Positions 61,010-64,000 of a stretch of 64,000 bases of DNA are shown piece after piece; position 1 is the stretch's first letter, and every line of letters starts with the position of its first letter. The notes beneath the pieces were generated by a model, which ran no database searches, was not told the DNA's origin, and saw only the letters and a program-made list of their open reading frames with translations. Location of the stretch: positions 1,860,001 through 1,924,000 of the forward strand of contig NZ_CP010817.1 of NCBI RefSeq assembly GCF_000833025.1, in the 5' to 3' direction. This DNA comes from Myroides profundi (GTDB lineage Bacteria; Bacteroidota; Bacteroidia; Flavobacteriales; Flavobacteriaceae). Made by a program: the position numbers and the translations under genes.

Positions 61010-61597
61010 ATGGTTATAGAAGTAGACCAATTGGTAGATTACCATTTGATTAAGTACAAAGGGTTTATCAATAAGGAGAAGAGATTTTACGCAGAACAGA
61101 ATGTAGATAGCGATTTTGTAGATATTAATTTGTTTTCAACGACTAGTGATATTCCTGTTTTTAATATTAGAAGAGGAGAAGGCACAGGTCTATTTAAGCC
61201 TGCAAAATATGTCTTAACAGATCAGCATGGGAATACAGGGAGGTTAGAAATGCTCTCTTATTGGAAAACTCACTATCAATGTCATTATAATTATAAGGTA
61301 TATGATATTTATGCTCATCGTGGACTAAAGTGCTCTATTTTTGAAAATAGGAAGCAAATCGCTTGGTGGGATAAGGAAAGAATAAGTATTAGTTATGCTG
61401 ATAATTATTTCATGATTGCCAATAATGATGTTAATCAAGAATTACTTATTGCTTTTTGTCTAGCGTATGATGATTATCATTTTGAACCATCCATATATAG
61501 AAGACATCTCATAAGGGATAAAATAAAACTAAGTATAGGAAATATCTTTTTTGAGAAAAGAAAATTTGATAAAAACTGGAAGGCAAATAAATATTGA
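61010..61597 (+). CDS. Unknown protein, paralogue B of a tandem pair
   Basis: A 195-residue protein homologous to the product of 60357-60923 along its length (RLEMLSYWKTHYQC, VYDIYAHRGLKCSIF, AWWDK, LLIAFCLAYDDY). The N-terminal halves have diverged more than the centre. It arose by tandem duplication. It starts about 34 bp past the terminator of copy A and precedes the DUF4240 gene by 71 bp. Confidence 0.65.
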   Translation: MVIEVDQLVDYHLIKYKGFINKEKRFYAEQNVDSDFVDINLFSTTSDIPVFNIRRGEGTGLFKPAKYVLTDQHGNTGRLEMLSYWKTHYQCHYNYKVYDIYAHRGLKCSIFENRKQIAWWDKERISISYADNYFMIANNDVNQELLIAFCLAYDDYHFEPSIYRRHLIRDKIKLSIGNIFFEKRKFDKNWKANKY

Positions 61598-61668
61598 GTA
61601 AAACAAAATCCAATAGATAATATTATCTAAATTTATAAATAGAACAAGAACCTTAAAAATATACAGAA

Positions 61669-62316
61669 ATGAGTATTCTAAAAGCAACACAACAAGAACA
61701 AGATAACTTCTTTTGGAAGATTATAGATGAGTCTAATGATGTAAAAGACTTTGATTGGGAAGAATATGACCAAGATCAACACATCGATCAAATGATTGAT
61801 ATATTAAGTAAAACAGACAAAGATCATTTAATCGTTTTTGAAAAAGTAATGCAACAACAATTACATAGATTGTACACTGCTGAAATAGCAGAGCTGTACA
61901 TCGTCTTGAATAATGACTTTGATGTAGAAGAAGGTGTTATAGATTTCGATGATACGATTTCTGATGATGCATTTATCTATTTTAGATGTTGGTTATTACT
62001 TAAAGGAAAAGACTTCGTAGAAGAAATCATAAGTGATATTCAGAACTTTGTGAATGGAGAATATAGTTTTGACATTGGAGAGTGTGATGCAGAAGAGTTG
62101 TTGTATGTAGCAGACCTAGCTAATGAAGAAATGACAGGTATCGAAGAGTCTGAAGAGATTAGAGATGCTATTTATGAATCTTTTCCAGATGTAGTAAACT
62201 ATGATGATGTAGAGGTGAAGATGAATAGAGAGGTAAAGGGAGGAACAGCACTACATAAGATGTATCCTGAGCTTGTAGAAGAAATATGTGATGTACGTTC
62301 TGACGTAGAAGAATAA
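61669..62316 (+). CDS. DUF4240-like protein
   Basis: A 215-residue very acidic cytoplasmic protein. The N-terminal region (QQEQDNFFWKIIDESND) and the helical middle (FEKVMQQQLHRLYTAEIAELYIV, DDAFIYFRCWLLLKG) fit DUF4240, a domain often found among polymorphic-toxin immunity genes. The C-terminus ends TALHKMYPELVEEICD. Its function is unproven. It ends in a terminator directly abutting the palindromic element. Confidence 0.65.
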   Translation: MSILKATQQEQDNFFWKIIDESNDVKDFDWEEYDQDQHIDQMIDILSKTDKDHLIVFEKVMQQQLHRLYTAEIAELYIVLNNDFDVEEGVIDFDDTISDDAFIYFRCWLLLKGKDFVEEIISDIQNFVNGEYSFDIGECDAEELLYVADLANEEMTGIEESEEIRDAIYESFPDVVNYDDVEVKMNREVKGGTALHKMYPELVEEICDVRSDVEE

Positions 62317-62322
62317 GATAAG

Positions 62323-62361
62323 AGGAAGTATAGAGCATAGATGCTTTATACTTCCTTTTTT
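62323..62361 (+). terminator. Terminator after the DUF4240 gene
   Basis: AGGAAGTATAGAGCAT pairs with ATGCTTTATACTTCCT (16 bp, one G-U), a 2-nt loop, then a T-run that runs straight into the palindromic element. Confidence 0.85.
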
Positions 62362-62362
62362 T

Positions 62363-62515
62363 AACTCAGATTAAGCGATAGACATATAAATCAAGTAATT
62401 TACAAAATAGGTCTGAACTAGTGAGTAAAGCATACTATAGTATCGTTTTAGAGCTAATGAGAGAGAGATGAAGTAAAATTGCTTTGTGGTATTTGGTTAA
62501 CGTATAATCTGGGTT
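62363..62515. repeat. Palindromic repeat element, copy 2 (MITE-like, inverted relative to copy 1)
   Basis: Reverse complement of the element at 9788-9943 with scattered substitutions and small indels over about 153 bp. Conserved parts include CAGACCTATTTTGTA, CATTAGCTCTAAAAC and the central CATACTATAGTAT. Its ends are AACTCAGATTAAGCG and the inverse of AACCCAGATTATACG. It lies between a terminator and the start of the secreted-protein gene at 62535. Confidence 0.8.
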
Positions 62516-62534
62516 TAAATAATAAAAGGTAAGT

Positions 62535-63203
62535 ATGAAAGGAAAGACATTGTTTAGGAGTTTGTTTATAGCAGGTTTGTTATTTGTGGCTACAGAAGCA
62601 CAAGCTCAAAAAATAGAGAAAAATTATAGAGAAGATTGGACTTATTCGCATAATAGATATGATGCCCAATTGGAGAAAGCTTTCTTTGGTGGTCTAGATT
62701 TTTCGGATAATAATAGAAATAAAATAGAATTTTCAAAAGAGTATCTAAACCTAGAATACAGCGGAATTCTGGAGGATGACGAGTTACAGCAGTTGTTCTT
62801 AATGGACTTAGTTAAGAAGTATAAGTATACTAATCGTTATACAGCAACTTATGAGGTGGATATGTTTGGAAAAGTGACGATAAAAGATAACCAAGGAAAT
62901 AAGATTGAATACGGTACAGATCTTTTTGGGAATAAAATTTATGAAGACAAGAAAAGAGGGATTAAGTATTCTATTGGAAAAGATTTAATGGGAGACTATA
63001 ACTATAAGTCTGGTAGAGAAAGTGCTAGTTTAAAGAAAGATATCTTTGACAAATGGAAGTATACAGATAGTTTTGGTAATAAATTAGAGATAGGACAAGA
63101 GACATGGGGACGCTGGATTACACAGTTTAGAGATGAAGAGGGAGTATTATTTTATTTGATAACCGTATTCTTTAGACCAAATGAAAACATTATGTATAGA
63201 TAA
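62535..63203 (+). CDS. Secreted repeat-containing protein of unknown function
   Basis: A 222-residue protein with a signal peptide (MKGKTLFRSLFIAGLLF, cleavage near AQAQ). The mature part has about four degenerate repeats of a short beta motif containing YEVDMFGKVTI, YGTDLFGNKIY, IGKDLMGDYNY and LKKDIFDKWKY, each about 20 residues. No known domain was recognised. Its last 23 bp overlap the start of the SUKH gene, indicating coupled translation. A secreted effector paired with an immunity protein is possible, but no toxin motif is visible. Confidence 0.7.
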   Translation: MKGKTLFRSLFIAGLLFVATEAQAQKIEKNYREDWTYSHNRYDAQLEKAFFGGLDFSDNNRNKIEFSKEYLNLEYSGILEDDELQQLFLMDLVKKYKYTNRYTATYEVDMFGKVTIKDNQGNKIEYGTDLFGNKIYEDKKRGIKYSIGKDLMGDYNYKSGRESASLKKDIFDKWKYTDSFGNKLEIGQETWGRWITQFRDEEGVLFYLITVFFRPNENIMYR

Positions 63204-63792
63204 GAAGGAAGATATCATCATTCCTTTTACTAAAATAGGTGATCCTTTATGGAAAGACAAGACTAAACTAATCATTGAGTCCTTAGCTGATAATTGGGGA
63301 AATGATTTAGTAGACCCCAAATCAGAAGAGGAAATACAACTATTAGAAGCAAGAATAGAAACCAGTTTACCAAATTCTTTAAAGGAGTTTTATAAAGTGT
63401 TTGGGGTAGCTGATATAGGCGAACAGTTAATCAGCTTTGACGAAATAGACTATATTATAAAAATATGGGAACCTCACCCAGAATACGGACCTAGTTTCAC
63501 CCTGGAGGACTTATCAGTGTTGCCTTACTTAATTACTTTTAGTGATTATCTAGGTAATGGGAATATGTTCTGTTTTCATAAAGAGACTAAAGAGATCTAT
63601 TATTTTGATCATGATAGTCAACCTTATTTGACAAAGATGTTTAGTCATTTTGATGATTATTTAAAAGGGTGTTTGGTTTTTGCGCAAGCAGATTTATTTG
63701 GAGAAGTAGGGCAGGATAAAGTAGATCAATGGACAGAACAAATAGTTGATGAGCTGATAGGAGCAGACCTAGTTCGTAAATGGAGATATTAA
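63181..63792 (+). CDS. SMI1/KNR4 (SUKH) family protein, probable immunity protein
   Basis: A 203-residue cytoplasmic protein with a SUKH-type core at about residues 50-170: LLEARIETSLPNSLKEFYKVFG, DYLGNGNMFCFHKETKEIYYFDHDS and FDDYLKGCL. SUKH proteins commonly neutralise polymorphic toxins delivered by contact or secretion systems. It overlaps the secreted-protein gene by 23 bp and is followed 16 bp later by another small gene. The ATG at 63181 is the only one ahead of the domain. Confidence 0.8.
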   Translation: MKTLCIDKKEDIIIPFTKIGDPLWKDKTKLIIESLADNWGNDLVDPKSEEEIQLLEARIETSLPNSLKEFYKVFGVADIGEQLISFDEIDYIIKIWEPHPEYGPSFTLEDLSVLPYLITFSDYLGNGNMFCFHKETKEIYYFDHDSQPYLTKMFSHFDDYLKGCLVFAQADLFGEVGQDKVDQWTEQIVDELIGADLVRKWRY

Positions 63793-63807
63793 AATAAAAC
63801 AATTGGA

Positions 63808-64000
63808 ATGATAGAAATAACTAATTGGAAAACTTTCGAAGAACAGTATAACTTTGAATCGTCTGTATATAATTATGTAAAAGAATCACTTGAGTTAATC
63901 GGTCAGTCTACTTTAAAAGAAGAGATCTTTTGTTCTTTTGCTTTTAACTGTAGTGCTTATAATGGGTATGTATTATTGAGTTTAGACACTGATGTGCTGA
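63808..64000 (+). CDS. Partial gene, possible DUF4303-like immunity protein (3' end outside window)
   Basis: 64 codons from the ATG at 63808 to the edge of the window. The visible part (ITNWKTFEEQYNFESS, VKESLELIG, IFCSFAFNCSAYNGYVLLSL) vaguely resembles the N-terminus of DUF4303 proteins. It starts 16 bp after the SUKH stop, so it is probably in the same operon. Confidence 0.45.
   Translation, partial: MIEITNWKTFEEQYNFESSVYNYVKESLELIGQSTLKEEIFCSFAFNCSAYNGYVLLSLDTDVL

Overview
The window is AT-rich chromosomal DNA from a member of the Bacteroidota, most likely Flavobacteriaceae and possibly a Myroides-like organism. The genus is a guess from overall protein character; no rRNA gene is present to test it. 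The phylum call rests on several signs: -7 promoter boxes of the form TAnnTTTG, weak or absent Shine-Dalgarno sequences, a SusC/SusD pair, a hybrid one-protein sensor-regulator with an AraC-type output domain, LytS/LytTR signalling and CarboxypepD_reg-type outer-membrane receptors. No tRNA, rRNA, CRISPR array, prophage or intact insertion sequence was seen.

Layout. 1-4.2 kb: a truncated MocR/PdxR-type regulator, a YbaK-type tRNA-editing protein, the decayed tail of a serine hydrolase, and a divergent NmrA-like oxidoreductase/HxlR regulator pair. 4.3-6.8 kb: an overlapping three-gene operon (SDR epimerase, AadA-like aminoglycoside nucleotidyltransferase, Asp/Glu racemase). 7.2-9.7 kb: an outer-membrane receptor. 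9.8-14.5 kb: a palindromic repeat element, an acetyltransferase, a LytS/LytTR pair, REP-like repeats, a thioesterase and a bacterial deoxyhypusine-synthase homologue. 14.5-16.1 kb: a foldback element and two small unknown genes. 16.2-28.2 kb: the main accessory locus, with a hybrid sensor-regulator lacking recognisable phosphoacceptors, SusC, SusD, a glycerophosphodiesterase-like/alkaline phosphatase fusion and a calcineurin-like phosphoesterase. This looks like a phosphodiester and phosphomonoester scavenging locus built on a SusCD chassis. 28.5-35.1 kb: S41 peptidase, fatty acid hydroxylase-family protein, a secreted unknown, aminopeptidase P and a possible AraC-like protein. 35.1-43.0 kb: GNAT, aroC, and a compact hutI-hutG-response regulator-histidine kinase operon divergent from a CorA transporter. 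43-44.1 kb: a long non-coding gap with hairpins. 44.1-54.4 kb: luciferase-like oxidoreductase, a second MocR regulator, small unknowns, an OmpA-like protein, purC, tatA, an alanine/ornithine racemase-GNAT pair, a large GNAT-like protein, a spermidine-synthase-like protein and an XRE regulator. 54.4-60 kb: M14 peptidase, Lrp, YdjM-like membrane protein, HTH protein and kynureninase. 60.3-64 kb: tandem paralogues of unknown function, a DUF4240 protein, a second copy of the palindromic element, a secreted protein overlapping a SUKH (SMI1/KNR4) immunity-type gene, and a partial gene running off the end. This resembles a polymorphic-toxin immunity array whose toxin is not in the window.

How parts work together. 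The sensor-regulator probably activates susC through a 21-bp-period direct repeat just upstream of it. A strong terminator between susD and the phosphatase fusion would set lower expression of the enzymes than of the transporter. The XRE regulator and the divergent M14 peptidase share an array of four TTTACA-N2-TGTAAA-type dyads. The two-component pair is packed 2 bp behind hutG, suggesting it is co-expressed with histidine breakdown. Recurrent non-coding structures (two copies of a ~155-bp full-length palindrome, one ~270-bp foldback and three other hairpin islands) are the main unexplained sequence features.
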